From Ancylobacter radicis (GTDB lineage Bacteria > Pseudomonadota > Alphaproteobacteria > Rhizobiales > Xanthobacteraceae): a DNA stretch of 64,000 nt. Location of the stretch: the NCBI RefSeq assembly GCF_018449475.1, contig NZ_JAHCQH010000015.1:496001-560000 (forward strand), written 5' to 3'. Position numbers and translations under genes: made by a program. This document shows positions 16,141-25,700 of this stretch, piece by piece (the first letter of the stretch is position 1; each line of letters starts with the position of its first letter). The notes under the pieces were generated by a model that ran no database searches, had not been told where the DNA came from, and saw nothing but the letters and a program-made list of their open reading frames with translations.

Positions 16141-17172
16141 TCAGGCGGCTTCGGGGCGCGAGAACTGGCCGGCCTTGCGGAAGCGCCAGAGATAGCCGGG
16201 CAGCACGGCGCCGAGCGCGGTCGGGGCGATGCCCAGCCCTTCCAGCGTGCGCCCCTCGGCCTTGGCCGCCTCGGAGACGACATTGTCGACCCCGAGCAGC
16301 TTCACCTGGTCGCGGGTCAGCAGCGGGTTCGGCAGCAATTCGAGGAACCGCGCCTGGAAGCTGGCCAGCGCCGAGGGCAGCGGCAGCAGCAGGCGCTTGC
16401 GGTCGATCTCCTTGAGCATGATCTCCAGCAACTGCTTGAAGGTCAGCACTTCCGGCCCGCCCAGCTCATACACCGTGCCGGGGCGCGCCTTGCCGTCCAC
16501 CGCCTTGGCGATGGCGCTCGCGACATCGCCGACGAAGACCGGCTGGAACTTGGTGTGGCCGCCATCGATCAGCGGCAGCACCGGGGCGAGGCGGGAGAGC
16601 GCGGCGAAACGGTTGAAGAAATTGTCCTCCGGCCCGAACACGATGGAGGGGCGCATCACCACCGCCTCCGGCAGCGCCTCGAAGGCCGCCGCCTCGCCCG
16701 CCGCCTTGGAGCGGGCATAGAGCGATTCGGAAGCCGCATCCGCGCCGATCGCCGAGCCGTGGATCAGCCGGGCGCCAACTTCCCGCGCCGCCAGCGCCAC
16801 CTGCCTGGCGCCGAAGCCCTGCACCGCCTCGAAGCTCTGGCGCCCGCTCTCATGCAGGATGCCGACGAGGTTGATCACCACTTCCGAGCCTTCGGCGGCG
16901 CGCAGCACCGAGGCCGGGTAGCGCAGATTGGCCTGCACCGGCATGATCTGGCCGACCGCGCCGAGCGGTTGCAGATGGCCGGCAAGATCGGGCCGGCGCA
17001 CGGCGACGCGGATGCGCCAGCCCTGCCGCGCCAGCGCGCGCACCACATGGCGGCCGACAAAGCCGGAGCCGCCATAGATGGTGACCAGCCGCTCCATCGG
17101 CGCGGCGCGCTTGACCAGCTCGGCCTCGCTCTCCAGCGGCATTTCATTGGCTTTGGCGGCGTCGACCATCAT
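16141..17172 (-). CDS. NDUFA9-like (complex I assembly/epimerase-type) NAD(P)-binding protein
   Basis: A 343-residue atypical short-chain dehydrogenase like the mitochondrial complex I accessory subunit NDUFA9 and its alphaproteobacterial homologues. The nucleotide-binding motif IYGGSGFVGRHVVRAL is near residue 32; LVGILHESGRQSFEAV and YARSKAAGE (Tyr-x3-Lys) follow. MRPSIVFGPEDNFFNRFA and FQPVFVGDV are further family features. The first ATGATG has GGGAGC upstream; a later Met at residue 26, closer to the family start, is also possible. No nuo genes lie nearby. It converges with uppP across a shared terminator. Confidence 0.85.
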   Translation of the reverse strand: MMVDAAKANEMPLESEAELVKRAAPMERLVTIYGGSGFVGRHVVRALARQGWRIRVAVRRPDLAGHLQPLGAVGQIMPVQANLRYPASVLRAAEGSEVVINLVGILHESGRQSFEAVQGFGARQVALAAREVGARLIHGSAIGADAASESLYARSKAAGEAAAFEALPEAVVMRPSIVFGPEDNFFNRFAALSRLAPVLPLIDGGHTKFQPVFVGDVASAIAKAVDGKARPGTVYELGGPEVLTFKQLLEIMLKEIDRKRLLLPLPSALASFQARFLELLPNPLLTRDQVKLLGVDNVVSEAAKAEGRTLEGLGIAPTALGAVLPGYLWRFRKAGQFSRPEAA

Positions 17173-17430
17173 GCGTGCTCCCGGCCCGGCAAAAGGGATG
17201 AGCGACGATTAGCGCGCCGCCGCGCGAGCGTCCAGCGGCCACGCGCGGGCGGTCGACCAAATACACGCGGCCCGGCGTCACGGCGCAGGGAATGGCGCGG
17301 CCGCAAGAGACCCCGGAAGGTGCTTCGGGAGAGGCCCCGGCAGCCGCCCGCCGCAGTGGGGCACGGATCGGGGCGCGTGACCGCGTCCAAAGAAAACTGT
17401 CACAGGGCGGGGGACATCGCGAAAGCCACG
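17173..17430. other. Intergenic region without recognisable genes
   Basis: The stretch between the NDUFA9-like start and the tRNA promoter holds no ORF with family resemblance and no clear hairpin with a U run. The NDUFA9-like promoter must lie here, but I cannot place it with confidence. Confidence 0.5.
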
Positions 17431-17460
17431 TTGACAAGACGGATGCCACCCGACTATGTC
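17431..17460 (+). promoter_or_regulatory. Promoter of tRNA-Leu
   Basis: TTGACA (17431-17436), 18-base spacer, TATGTC (17455-17460). The predicted start is about 17 bases before the mature tRNA end. Confidence 0.65.
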
Positions 17461-17484
17461 TCGCCGCCGTGCCGCAAGGCATAA

Positions 17485-17569
17485 GCCCAGGTGGCGGAAT
17501 TGGTAGACGCGCTGGTTTCAGGTACCAGTGGGTAACACCGTGGAGGTTCGAGTCCTCTCCTGGGCACCA
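17485..17569 (+). tRNA. tRNA-Leu (anticodon CAG)
   Basis: A class II tRNA of 85 bases. The acceptor stem GCCCAGG pairs with CCTGGGC, and the discriminator A and CCA are encoded. The D-loop sequence AATTGGTAGAC is present, the anticodon stem CTGGT/ACCAG encloses loop TTCAGGT with anticodon CAG, a long variable arm follows, and the T-loop is GGTTCGAGTCC. It reads CUG, the dominant Leu codon of this high-G+C genome. It has its own promoter and terminator. I see no integrase or repeated 3' end that would mark it as an integration site. Confidence 0.97.
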
Positions 17570-17584
17570 CTTTACGACCGAAAA

Positions 17585-17618
17585 GCCGCTGAAACCTTCA
17601 GGTTTCGGCGGCTTTTTC
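17585..17618 (+). terminator. Intrinsic terminator after tRNA-Leu
   Basis: GCCGCTGAAACC-ttca-GGTTTCGGCGGC is a 12-bp stem with one T-G pair, followed by TTTTTCGTTT. It begins 15 bases after the tRNA. Confidence 0.9.
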
Positions 17619-17687
17619 GTTTCTGGCCGGCGCCCTTGTATTGGCCGGCCGCCGGACCTCGTCCGGCACCCGGCGATCCCTAAATGA

Positions 17688-18392
17688 TCAGCGTTGGCGC
17701 CAGAGGGCGGCGCCGCCGGTGAGGCCGGCATCATTGTCGGCGAGGCTGACATTGGCCGGCAGATCGATTTCGACATGCTTGGCATTGCCGCCGCCGAGAT
17801 AGAGGTGGTCGTAATGCAGCAGCACATAGAGCAGCTCGATCACCCGCTGGACATGGTGGTTCCAGTGCTGCTTGCCATGCTTCTCATAGGCGGCGACGCC
17901 GAGATATTCGTCATAGGTCAGGTTGTCGTGCACCGGGTGGTGCGCCAGTTCCATATGCGGCATCAGCTCGCCGTCGCGGAACAGGGCCGTGCCGGCGCCG
18001 GTGCCCAGCGTCAGCACCATTTCCAGCCCGGTGCCGGAGATGATGCCATAGCCCTGCATCTCCGCATCGTTGATCAGCCGCGCCGGGGCGCCAAGACGCG
18101 CCGCCATGGCGTCGGCCAGCGCGAAGCCCTCCCAAAGCTCGGTGCCGAGATTGGGCGCGGTCAGCACCTTTCCGTTGCGCACCACGCCGGGGAAACCGAT
18201 CGAGATGCGGTCGAAGGCCGGATGCTTGGCGGCCAGGCCGGCATAGGCGTCGAGCAGCGCCTGTGGCGGGCAGGGATGGGGCGTGTCGACCCGTTCGCGC
18301 TCGGAGATCATGGTGCCGTGATCGTCGATCACCGCGCATTTCAGCCCGGTGCCGCCGACATCGACCGCGAGAATGCCCGCCTTGCTGGTCAT
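17688..18392 (-). CDS. ppgK: Polyphosphate glucokinase (ROK family)
   Basis: A 234-residue ROK-fold kinase. Like PPGK enzymes it should phosphorylate glucose to glucose-6-phosphate with inorganic polyphosphate, or ATP. The N-terminal phosphate-binding motif is LAVDVGGTGLKCAVID, with LTLGTGAGTALF near residue 130 and a second glycine-rich LYLGGGNAKH near residue 205. Short length and a GYGIISGTGLE segment favour PPGK over other ROK kinases. The ATG at 18392 has AAGGGAA upstream; a GTG six codons earlier is possible. It lies 14 bases after the glucoamylase stop, so glucose released by that enzyme would be trapped at once. Confidence 0.88.
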   Translation of the reverse strand: MTSKAGILAVDVGGTGLKCAVIDDHGTMISERERVDTPHPCPPQALLDAYAGLAAKHPAFDRISIGFPGVVRNGKVLTAPNLGTELWEGFALADAMAARLGAPARLINDAEMQGYGIISGTGLEMVLTLGTGAGTALFRDGELMPHMELAHHPVHDNLTYDEYLGVAAYEKHGKQHWNHHVQRVIELLYVLLHYDHLYLGGGNAKHVEIDLPANVSLADNDAGLTGGAALWRQR

Positions 18393-18406
18393 CTGATTCG
18401 TTCCCT

Positions 18407-20905
18407 TCACGTTGACGGCTGGGCCGGCTCGGCGACCCGGCGGGTCACCGCATGCTCGGTTTCGTCCGCGCTGGCATGGAACAGCGAGCCGTCGCCGTCG
18501 ATCATGACGGTGAAGTCCTCGCCCTCCCAGGTGCCGGACTCGGTCCAGTGGAGCGTGAACCGCAGATGATGGCCGTGATGCCGGGCGGTGGTCGGCAGGT
18601 CGGCGATGTGCAGGCCGAAGCCGCTGGGGCGGGTCGGGGTGTCCTGCGTCGTGGTCCAGCCGTCGAGCGACCAGTGGATGATGGCCGGCGCCGCCAGCTC
18701 GACCCGCAAAGCGAGCCCGGCGGGAAGCGAGCGGAGCTTCTGGTTGAAGTGCCAGAGCCGGCGCGGCGAGGTCACCTTGTCGACCAGATAACGCTGCACG
18801 GTCTGCGGCGGGGTGTCGAACACCTTGCCGTCATGCAGCGAGCGCAGCAGCTTGATGTGCTCGGAATGGGCCCAGACCAGCGGCATCGCGCTGCCCGAGG
18901 GGCGCCCCTTGAACAGCTCCCGCTTGGGAATGTCGTCCTGGTCCCACACCTGCTCCGGCAGCAGCCCGCCCGGCCCGGCGCAATCCTCCAGCGTGACCAG
19001 CAACTGCCCGGCGCGCACCAGATTGCCGGCGGCGATCTCGTAATGGGCGCGCTCGCCGGTGAGCAGCGGCCAGGCCCGGCCGATTCCGGTGCCGTCGAAG
19101 GGCGCGCCGTCCTCATGCTCGCCATAGCCGTCGCCATTGTAGCGGTACCAGACCGGGCCCTGCGGCAGCTCGACCTTGAGGATCGCGTCGATCGCCTTGA
19201 TGGTGGCGAGGATGCGCGGATCGTCCGGCGCGCGCAGGCCGAAGCGCACCAGCGCCAGCGCGTCCGGGCTGATGAGCTGGGCGGCCGGCTGGTTGGTGTC
19301 GGCCGGCGGGCGGTTCTTCACCGGCACGAAGCCGTCGAGCGGCGAGGCGGCGTCCGCCGTCTCGGGCGGGGCGACGCGCACATAATAGCCGTCAATGCCG
19401 AGACGATCCGCCAGCTCCGTGCCGGTGGCGAAGGTCCAGTGCTCGATCGAGTCGTTCCAGGCATCGGCCTTCTCGCGCAGATACTGCGCCTCGTCGCGCC
19501 GGCCGGCGAGCTCCATCAGGTCGGCGGCGGCCAGCAAAGCGGAGATTTCCGCCGCCAGGGTGAAGGGCGAATAGCCGGCATCCTCCTCCCAGCGGTCCTG
19601 CCCGGTGACCGGGCCGTTGAGCACGATGAAGCCGGCGGCGCGCGCGACCATGTCCATGTAGCCGGCGAGTTCGCCATGGCCGAAATGGCCGCCGCGATGG
19701 ATCATGTCGGTGAGCAGGATCGGGAAGGCGCATTCGTCCATCTGCACGCCGCCCCAATAGGGCACGCCGTCGAGCCAGACATTCTGCGACCAGTGGCCGT
19801 CAGGCTCCTGAATGGCGCGCAGATAGGCCAGCACCGACTTCGCCTCCTCGACCGCGCCGGCCGCCAGCAGGCCGCCGGCGTTTTCCACGAGGTCGCGCGG
19901 CCACACCAGATGATAGCCGCCGAGGTCCTCGTCGCCCTTGTTGAAGCCCCAGGGAATGGAGAGGCTGGCGATGATGGCGCCGGGCACGGAATTGGGCTGG
20001 TGGGTGGCGAGCACGATGGTGCTGGCGCGGTAGGTGTTGATGTTGGAGCGGTTCTGCGGGTGGTCGAGCGGCAGCAGCGAGCCCTGCCAGGCGCGCCAGC
20101 CCTGCACATAGGTCCGGCGCAGTTCCTCGAAGCCTTCCTGAAGGCTGGAGACGGTGCGGAACCCGGCCTCCTCCGGCCGGGCGCCGAAGCCGAGCGCAAC
20201 CAGCATCTCGCCCTCGCTGGCGGCCAGGTCGATCTCGGCGCTGAGGGCGATATTGCCGCATTCGGCGCGCTGGTAGCGTTCCTCCAGCGTGCCGCAGCGG
20301 CTGAGCTGCTGCCAGCCGTCGGAGGTGCCGACATAGCCGACCGAGCGCGCCTTCCACGGCACCGAGCAGGCCAGCGCCAGCGAGATGCCCGGCCGGCCGG
20401 AGGCGAACAGCATCGGCGTGCTCTTGTAGTCGCCGACCCAGCCGGTGTTGTCGGCGCCCGCATTGATCAGATGCGGCGCCAGCAGGACGAACAGGCGGTA
20501 ATCCGAGATATCGCCGATCAGCGCCTCGAAGGTGACCTTCTGGATCAGCACGTCGCGGCGCGGATCGGTGAGGATCTGCTTCTGGATGCGCCAGCGCCCG
20601 TCCCGCGCGGTGTTGAGCAGGTGATAGGCCGGCACGCCATGTTCGAGCACGCCCAGCTCATGGTCGGCATCGCGCTTCTCCTCGGCGAAATAGCCGTCCG
20701 GCCCGGTGACCAGAAAACCGAAATCGCGGGTACAGGCGGTGTCGACGCGGGGATAATAGATCTCGTTGAGGATGCCGTGGCTCAGCGTGAACCAGAGCCG
20801 GCTCGCCGCCGTGAGGGCGGTGCCGACGCCGGTCTTGGCGCTCGATGTCCAGCGCGCCGGGCCACCGGGCCCGCCCGGCGGGGTGATGGCGTTGTCCTCG
20901 GTCAT
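18407..20905 (-). CDS. Glucoamylase / glucodextranase-type glycoside hydrolase family 15
   Basis: An 832-residue GH15 enzyme that releases glucose from the non-reducing ends of alpha-glucans. An N-terminal beta-sandwich (about 15-290, as in glucodextranases) carries TLSHGILNEIYYPR. An (alpha/alpha)6 barrel follows, with HLVWPRDLVENAGG, QMDECAFPI near residue 388 (candidate general acid Glu) and MPLVWAHSEHIKLL near residue 678 (candidate base Glu). A C-terminal beta domain completes it. I see no signal peptide, so it probably acts on intracellular glycogen or maltodextrins. The start at 20905 is chosen for GGAGGAAA. It is the first gene of a two-gene unit with ppgK. Confidence 0.9.
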   Translation of the reverse strand: MTEDNAITPPGGPGGPARWTSSAKTGVGTALTAASRLWFTLSHGILNEIYYPRVDTACTRDFGFLVTGPDGYFAEEKRDADHELGVLEHGVPAYHLLNTARDGRWRIQKQILTDPRRDVLIQKVTFEALIGDISDYRLFVLLAPHLINAGADNTGWVGDYKSTPMLFASGRPGISLALACSVPWKARSVGYVGTSDGWQQLSRCGTLEERYQRAECGNIALSAEIDLAASEGEMLVALGFGARPEEAGFRTVSSLQEGFEELRRTYVQGWRAWQGSLLPLDHPQNRSNINTYRASTIVLATHQPNSVPGAIIASLSIPWGFNKGDEDLGGYHLVWPRDLVENAGGLLAAGAVEEAKSVLAYLRAIQEPDGHWSQNVWLDGVPYWGGVQMDECAFPILLTDMIHRGGHFGHGELAGYMDMVARAAGFIVLNGPVTGQDRWEEDAGYSPFTLAAEISALLAAADLMELAGRRDEAQYLREKADAWNDSIEHWTFATGTELADRLGIDGYYVRVAPPETADAASPLDGFVPVKNRPPADTNQPAAQLISPDALALVRFGLRAPDDPRILATIKAIDAILKVELPQGPVWYRYNGDGYGEHEDGAPFDGTGIGRAWPLLTGERAHYEIAAGNLVRAGQLLVTLEDCAGPGGLLPEQVWDQDDIPKRELFKGRPSGSAMPLVWAHSEHIKLLRSLHDGKVFDTPPQTVQRYLVDKVTSPRRLWHFNQKLRSLPAGLALRVELAAPAIIHWSLDGWTTTQDTPTRPSGFGLHIADLPTTARHHGHHLRFTLHWTESGTWEGEDFTVMIDGDGSLFHASADETEHAVTRRVAEPAQPST

Positions 20906-20963
20906 GGATGGTTTCCTCCATTTCATTGGACCGCCGATCCGGGTCGCGGCCGGCGGCTAAGGT

Positions 20964-21037
20964 GTAACCTGCCGGGCCGGCTGCCAAGCCCCGCCGGGCA
21001 GTTACCCGGTGGCTTTATTCCTGTGAGGAGGGTTACC
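20964..21037. promoter_or_regulatory. GTTACC-type repeats in the glucoamylase/kinase divergent region
   Basis: GTTACC occurs at 21001-21006 and 21032-21037, 31 bp apart, and GTAAC in inverted form at 20964-20968. The region separates the divergent glucoamylase and sensor kinase genes. Three related half-sites on one helix face suggest an operator, but no regulator is identified. Confidence 0.3.
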
Positions 21038-21183
21038 GTCGGGCTGAGAAGGTCCGCGGAACTGCGCATGCCCCTGCGCCACTTAATGTGGGGGCTCAAT
21101 GGTGCCCGCATGGTAGGCTGTGTCCCAATGCCAGCCGAGTGATGGCTCGCTCCGCGAGTTTTCGGCCCTTGAGGGCCATTGTC

Positions 21184-22236
21184 GTGACGACAGAACCACC
21201 GATCCATTTCGAAGCGGCGAGTACGATTGCCGTGGTGGTTTCATCAAACGAGCCGCTGCTGTTTCTGTCCGAAGACCAGCGGGTGATCGCCGCCAGCAGC
21301 TCGTTCTGCCGCGCTTTCGAGATCAATCCGGCGACCATTCCCGGCCGGCGGCTCAGCGATCTGGGCGGCGGCGAATGGGCCATGCCCACGCTCGCCTCGC
21401 TGCTGAAGGCCACCGCCTCGGGCGTGGCGCAGATCGACGCCTATGAAATCGACCTGCTGCGACCGAACCGGCCGGCACGGCGTCTGGTCATCAATGCCCG
21501 CACGCTCGACGACGGCGACAAGGAGCGCGTTCGGCTGCTGCTGGCCGTCACGGACGTCACCGACATGCGCGCCGAGGCGCGGCTGAAGGACGATCTCGTG
21601 CGGGACAAGGCCATCCTCATGCAGGAGGTCCAGCACCGGGTCGCCAACAGCCTGCAGATCATCGCCAGCGTGCTCATGCAGAGCGCCCGCCGGGTGCAGT
21701 CGGAGGAGGCGCGCGGGCACCTCCAGAATGCCCATCACCGGGTCATGTCGATCGCCGCCGTGCAGAAGCAGCTCTCCACCTCCACGGTTGGAAAGGTCGA
21801 ACTTCGAACCTATTTCACGCAATTGTGCGAAAGCCTCGGCGCCTCGATGATCGCCGACGCCGACCGGCTGTCCATCGCGGTGACAGTCGATGACAGCGCG
21901 GTCGACCCGGACGTCTCGATCAGCCTCGGCCTCATCGTCACCGAACTGGTGATCAATGCCCTCAAACATGCCTTTCCCGACCAGTCCAAGGGCCGGATCG
22001 AGATCGATTATCGTTCGGCGGACGGGGATTGGACGCTATCGGTGTCCGACAACGGCATCGGCCTGCCCACGGGAAGCGATGCCCCCAAGGCCGGCCTCGG
22101 CACCGGCATTGTCGAGGCGCTCGCCCGAAATCTGCGCGGCACCATCGAGGTGAGCGACGCGGGCCCCGGCGCCACCGTGACGATCCGTCATCGGGCGGCG
22201 GCGGATGCTGACGCGACCCTCCCGGCGGCCGAGTAG
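21184..22236 (+). CDS. PAS sensor histidine kinase (HisKA_2/HWE-like)
   Basis: A 350-residue soluble kinase. An N-terminal PAS-like domain (about 15-140) includes LLFLSEDQRVIAASSSF and ends in LLAVTDVTDM. The dimerisation/phosphoacceptor helix LMQEVQHRVANSLQIIASVL carries the phosphorylated His of the HisKA_2 type. The ATPase domain has N box LIVTELVINALKHAF and G box VSDNGIGLP with GLGTGIVEAL. No membrane segment is seen, so it senses something cytoplasmic. I chose GTG at 21184 because GAGGG lies eight bases upstream; ATG at 21142, in frame, lacks a Shine-Dalgarno. A receiver-only protein is encoded just downstream. Confidence 0.9.
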   Translation: MTTEPPIHFEAASTIAVVVSSNEPLLFLSEDQRVIAASSSFCRAFEINPATIPGRRLSDLGGGEWAMPTLASLLKATASGVAQIDAYEIDLLRPNRPARRLVINARTLDDGDKERVRLLLAVTDVTDMRAEARLKDDLVRDKAILMQEVQHRVANSLQIIASVLMQSARRVQSEEARGHLQNAHHRVMSIAAVQKQLSTSTVGKVELRTYFTQLCESLGASMIADADRLSIAVTVDDSAVDPDVSISLGLIVTELVINALKHAFPDQSKGRIEIDYRSADGDWTLSVSDNGIGLPTGSDAPKAGLGTGIVEALARNLRGTIEVSDAGPGATVTIRHRAAADADATLPAAE

Positions 22237-22260
22237 GAACCTATTGCCCGGCGAAACGTA
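22236..22260 (+). promoter_or_regulatory. EcfG-like (general stress response) promoter candidate
   Basis: GGAAC (22236-22240), 16 bases, CGTA (22257-22260), close to the alphaproteobacterial EcfG consensus GGAAC-N16/17-CGTT. It overlaps the kinase stop codon and lies about 50 bases before the response regulator start. Confidence 0.45.
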
Positions 22261-22309
22261 TGTCCTCGGGGCCGACGCAGCTCTGACGTTGAGACAACCC
22301 GAGTGAATT

Positions 22310-22687
22310 ATGTTTAACGGCAAGGCAGTCGTCCTCGTCGTCGACGACAGCGCGATCATTCGCCTGAGTGCCGTCGACCTGATCGAATCCGCAGGATATT
22401 TGGCGCTTGAAGCCGGCTGCGCCGACGACGCCATTCAGATTCTCGAGTCGCGAACCGACATCGACCTCGTGTTCACCGATGTGCAGATGCCGGGAACGAT
22501 GGATGGCATCAAACTGTGCCATTACATCCGCAAGCGTTGGCCGCCGCTGAAACTGATCGTGGCCTCGGGCGAGGCCATCATCGAGGAGAGCAATCTCCCG
22601 GACGGAAGCCGGTTTTTCGCGAAACCCTACAATGACAATGCCATTGCCGACGCGATCGGCCGCATGCTGTCGAGCGGAACGGCGTAG
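22310..22687 (+). CDS. Single-domain response regulator
   Basis: A 125-residue CheY-like receiver with no output domain. The acidic pair is in VLVVDDS, the phosphoacceptor Asp is in LVFTDVQMPG near residue 59, the Thr/Ser position is in LIVASGEA, and the conserved Lys is in RFFAKPY. It lies 73 bases after the HisKA_2 kinase and probably receives phosphate from it. Such receivers act by protein-protein contact or as phosphate sinks, several of them in the general stress response. A possible EcfG-type promoter directly precedes it, so it may be expressed apart from the kinase. Confidence 0.9.
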   Translation: MFNGKAVVLVVDDSAIIRLSAVDLIESAGYLALEAGCADDAIQILESRTDIDLVFTDVQMPGTMDGIKLCHYIRKRWPPLKLIVASGEAIIEESNLPDGSRFFAKPYNDNAIADAIGRMLSSGTA

Positions 22688-22700
22688 CCCTGAGACCGTC

Positions 22701-22741
22701 ACGCCGCAGTGAGCGCACGCAGACGCCGCGCTCACCGGCGT
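22701..22741. terminator. Hairpin between convergent response regulator and ndvB
   Basis: ACGCCG-ca-GTGAGCGC / GCGCTCAC-CGGCGT forms a 14-bp stem with a two-base bulge. It has no U run and touches the ndvB stop codon, so it may end or stabilise both convergent transcripts. Confidence 0.45.
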
Positions 22742-25700
22742 CACACCCACATGGTCAGCTCATGACTGCCGCCGTCGAGCGGAATGAGGGCCGTGCCGCC
22801 GGGTGATGCGGCGCCGTCCTCGCCCAGCACCCAATGGGGCTCGGCCGCCTCCCCCTCCGCCAGCCTGCGCACCGTGATCGCGCAGATCGTCCGCCCGATC
22901 GTGACGTTCGCCTCGAAGCCCGGCCATGACGGGGGGATGCAGGGCTCGACGACGAGCACGTCCCCCTGCCGGCGGATGCCGAGAATGCCCTCGACGCCGG
23001 CGCGCTGCATCCAGCCGGCCGAACCCGTGTACCAGGTCCAGCCGCCGCGTCCGACATGCGGCGCGACGGAATAGATGTCGGCGGCGACGACATAGGGCTC
23101 GACCTTGTAGCGGTCGGCATCCTCCGGCGTGCGGGCATGGTTGATCGGGTTGAGGCGGGTGAACAGGGCGTGCGCCTTGTCCCCGGCGCCGAGCTTGGCG
23201 AAGGCCAGCACCGCCCACATGGCGGCGTGGCTGTATTGCCCGCCATTCTCGCGCAGCCCCGGCGGGTAGCCCTTGATATAGCCGGGGTCGTGCGGCGTCT
23301 TGTCGAAGGGCGGGGTGAACAGCAGGACGAGCTTGTCATCCGGGCGGACCAGATGGCGTTCGAGCGAGGCCATGGCGGTGCTGGCGCGCAGGGCGTCGGC
23401 GGCCCCCGACAGCACCGCCCAGGACTGGGCGATGGAATCGATGCGGCATTCCCAGCTCTCCGTCGAGCCCAGCCAGGTGCCGTCGTCGAAGGTGGCGCGG
23501 CGATACCATTGGCCATCCCAGGCCGAGCGTTCAATGGCCCGCCGCACCGAGGCGGCATGGGCCCGCCAACGCCGGGCGCGCTCGGGATCGCGCTGGTCGG
23601 CGAAGGGCGCGAACAGCTCGATGGTGCGGATCAGCAGCCAGCCGAGCCAGACGCTCTCGCCCTTGCCGCCCTCGCCGACCCGGTTCATGCCGTCATTCCA
23701 GTCGCCGGTGCCCATCAAGGGCAGGCCCAGTTCGCCGGTCAGCGCGACCGTGTGATCGAGGCCGCGGGCGCAGTGCTCGAACAGCGAGCCGGCCGCGTCC
23801 GCCGGCATCGGCTGGAAGAACTGGTCGTGCTCCCCCGGCTGCAACGCCGGCCCGTCGAGAAAGGGCACCCGCTCGTCGAGGATGGCAGCGTCGCCCAAGC
23901 TGTCGATATAGGTCGCGGCGGCGAAGGCCAGCCACACCGTATCGTCGGAAATGCGGGTGCGCACGCCCTGTCCCGATTGCGGCAGCCACCAATGCTGCAC
24001 GTCGCCCTCGACGAACTGCCGGCCGGCGGCGCGCAATATGTGGCCCCGCGTTTCCGCCGGCAGCGCCAGGGTCAGCGCCATGCCGTCCTGCAACTGGTCG
24101 CGGAAGCCATAGGCGCCGCTCGCCTGATAGAAGGCCGAGCGGGCGGTGATGCGGCAGGCCAGCGTCTGGTACAGCAGCCAGCCATTCAGCATGATGTCCA
24201 TCGCCCGGTCCGGCGTCGTCACCTGGACCGCACCGAGCACGCTCCGCCAGCGCGCCGCCACCGCGCCGAGCACGGCATCGAGATCGGCCGCGCGATAGCG
24301 CGCGATCAGCACCCGCGCATCCTCCACCGAGGCGCTCTGGCCGAGGAAGGCGACGATCTCCACGCTCTCGCCAATGCCGAGTTCGATCCCCGTCTGCAAG
24401 GCGGCGCAGGGGTCGAGCCCGGCGCCGGTGCGGCCGGAGAGCGGGATCTTGCCGGCGAGGGCGAGCGGCGCGGCGGGCCCGCCATTGCGGCCGAGAAACT
24501 CGGTGCGGTCCGCCGTCCAGGCGGTCTGGCGGCCGGCAAGGTCGGCGAAGGCGACGCGCGAACCGAAGGCGGCGCTCCAGCGGTTGCGCGCCAGCAGCGC
24601 CCCGGTCGGCAGGTCCATCTCGGTGGTGATGAACGGGGCCGAGGCGCCCCGCGCGGTGCCGAGCACCCATTCGGCATAGGTGGTAACGGAGAGCCGGCGC
24701 GGGCGCCCCGACAGGTTGGTGAGCCTCAGCCGGGAAATCTTGATCGGGTCGTCGAGCGGCACGAATTGCAGCAGGTCGAGGCCGATGCCGTGGGCCTCAT
24801 GCTCGAACCGGCTGTAGCCGAAGCCGTGCCGGGCGACATAGACGCCCTCGTCGCGGATGGGCTGCGCGGTCGGGCTCCAGACCTCGCCCGTCACCTGATC
24901 GCGGACATAGATCGCCTCCCCCACGGGATCGACCACCGCGTCGTTCGACCATTGCGTGAGCTGGTTCTCGCGGCTGTTGGCGGCCCAGCTATAGCCGCTG
25001 CCCTCGGCGGAGACCTGGAAGCCGAAGCCGGCATTGGCGATCACGTTGATCCAGGGCGCGGGCGTCGTGTGGCCCTTGGCGAGGATGGTCACATATTCGC
25101 GCCCGTCCTTGTCGAAGCCACCGAGGCCGTTGAAGAATTCGAGGGCCGGCGGCTCATGGGCCGGCGCGGGCGTCTGCATCGCCGGCTGCGGGCGGGGCGG
25201 GCGGAGCGCGGCCGGCGGATCGGGGATCCGTCCGACATGGGCGAGCTGATCGGCCAGAGCGCCGCGCCGGGCCAGCAGGACCACGCGGGCGACCGATTCC
25301 AGCCGGGCGCGCGATTCCACGCTCATCAGATCGGCCCGCAGCACATGGACCGACCCCATCGCCGGCTCGTCGCCGAGCTGAGGGCGGGACGCGTTGATCC
25401 GCGCCGCCGTCTCGATGGCGATCTGCAAATCCTGCACATAGGAGGAGGCGCGCTCATTGATGATGACGAGGTCCACCGCCAGACGCTTCATCCGCCAATA
25501 TTCGCGCGCGCGCAGCAATTGCCGGACCTGGGCGATGTCCTCGATATCGTCGATGCGCAGCAGCACGATCGGCAGGTCGCCGGAGATGGCGTGCTGCCAG
25601 AGGCCCGATTGCGGGCCGGCGCCGCGCAGGATGATGTCGGAGGACGGCCGGAAGCGGCGATCGGCATAGAGCAGCGGGGCGGCCAGCCGCTGGAAGTCGG

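Noticed and set aside
17485-17569. tRNA-Leu as a possible integration site for a genomic island
   Set aside because: No integrase gene, no second copy of the tRNA 3' end and no compositional break are visible downstream.
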